Shown one piece after another: positions 63,471-64,000 of a stretch of DNA of 64,000 nt; positions within the stretch are counted from its first letter, which is position 1, and every line of letters starts with the position of its first letter. The DNA lies in assembly GCF_004339085.1 (NCBI RefSeq), contig NZ_SMFX01000001.1, forward strand, positions 1,992,242 to 2,056,241, given 5' to 3'. The position numbers and the translations under genes were made by a program. The stretch is from Thiogranum longum (GTDB lineage: Bacteria; Pseudomonadota; Gammaproteobacteria; DSM-19610). The notes beneath the pieces were generated by a model, which saw only the letters and a program-made list of their open reading frames with translations, had not been told where the DNA came from and searched no databases.

Positions 63471-64000
63471 ATGAAAATGTCCCGCTACCCGGTTAACGGA
63501 GCAGGACTGGGCCTGCGGCGGACCCTGATGGGTCCGCTGACAGACCACCCCCCCGAACAGGTCGGCTTCTATGAAGTCGCCCCGGAGAACTGGATCGGCA
63601 TGGGTGGCCGCTGGGGCAAACAGTTCCGCGCTTTCACCGAGCGCTACCCTTTCGTTTGTCACGGACTGTCACTTTCCATTGGCAGCCCGTCACCACTGGA
63701 CGAAACTTTTCTCTACCGTGTAAAGCGATTCCTGGATGAACACCGGATTCGTGCCTATACCGAACACCTGAGCTACTGCAGCGACGACGGTCACCTCTAT
63801 GACCTGATGCCCATCCCGTTCACTGAAGAAGCTGTATATTACGTAGCTGAACGCATCCGCCGTACCCAGGACATTCTCGAGCGACGTATCGCCATGGAAA
63901 ATGTGTCCTATTACGCAGCACCCGGCAAGGAGATGGAGGAAATTGATTTCATCACTGCCGTCCTCGAAGAGGCCGACTGCGATCTGCTTCTCGACGTAAA
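63471..64000 (+). CDS. hvfB: HvfB: DUF692/MNIO RiPP maturase (partial, cut by window end)
   Basis: Open from the ATG at 63471 to the window edge, about 176 residues. The sequence is a multinuclear non-haem iron oxidase (DUF692): [84 protein letters not shown] and [10 protein letters not shown]. His and Glu residues in the CHG, TEH and MEN motifs are candidate iron ligands. It should oxidise cysteines of the HvfA peptide. The partner HvfC (DUF2063) would be expected just beyond the window. An internal ATG at 63477 is an alternative start. Confidence 0.93.
   Translation, partial: MKMSRYPVNGAGLGLRRTLMGPLTDHPPEQVGFYEVAPENWIGMGGRWGKQFRAFTERYPFVCHGLSLSIGSPSPLDETFLYRVKRFLDEHRIRAYTEHLSYCSDDGHLYDLMPIPFTEEAVYYVAERIRRTQDILERRIAMENVSYYAAPGKEMEEIDFITAVLEEADCDLLLDV

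Noticed and set aside
63063-63662. Minus-strand open frame opposite hvfA
   Set aside because: Phe/Ala/His-rich repeats mirror the EGKCG coding repeats; the plus-strand gene has a signal peptide and ribosome site.

Overview
The window looks like chromosomal DNA of a sulfur-oxidising, nitrate-respiring gammaproteobacterium. The gene order mrp(apbC) divergent from metG, followed by rnfABCDGE and nth, is typical of Gammaproteobacteria. A type I sulfide:quinone oxidoreductase, a glycine/tyrosine-rich sulfur-globule-like protein, a thiosulfate-dehydrogenase-like cytochrome and a Nap-type reductase operon point to a chemolithotroph of the Chromatiales or a related group. The taxon is inferred; there is no rRNA gene here to confirm it. 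I saw no tRNA, rRNA, CRISPR array, insertion sequence or prophage.

Layout. 1-6 kb: a SulP anion transporter coupled to a multihaem cytochrome, then an AMP phosphorylase/PRPP synthetase-like gene pair. 6-14 kb: accessory genes, including the sulfur-globule-like gene, an HNH-NERD-GFA operon, a secreted SUMF1-like protein and an allene-oxide-cyclase-like lipoprotein. 14-29 kb: a coiled-coil protein, SQR, TerC, an FG-GAP propeller protein, a Na+/H+ antiporter, several household genes and an EF-G paralogue. 29-38.4 kb: a nine-gene Nap-like operon (napC, dihaem cytochrome, napA, two napG-like, two polyferredoxins, a FixH-like protein, napF-like), with no napB or napD in it. 38.5-51 kb: ABC-F ATPase, a response regulator/kinase pair, a potassium channel, an acyltransferase, a ribosome-hibernation-factor/sigma-like fusion, NnrS, and a DnaA-box cluster. 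51-62.8 kb: a SpeE-like enzyme, mrp, metG, the Rnf complex and nth. 62.9-64 kb: an HvfA-type RiPP precursor with seven EGKCG motifs, followed by its DUF692 (MNIO) maturase HvfB, cut by the window edge.

How the parts fit. FNR/DNR-type boxes sit upstream of sqr, the nap-like operon, nnrS and rnfC. At the first two, the box lies exactly 22 bp from a good -10 hexamer. This suggests one oxygen- or NO-responsive regulator ties sulfide oxidation (electrons into quinone), periplasmic oxyanion reduction (electrons out of quinol), NO protection and Rnf electron transfer together. The strongest candidates for new biology are the HvfAB system at the right edge, the HPF-sigma fusion with its coupled thioredoxin-HEAT partner, and the unusual Nap-like operon. 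Several intergenic regions, above all 55.86-56.41 kb, carry nested inverted-repeat elements.
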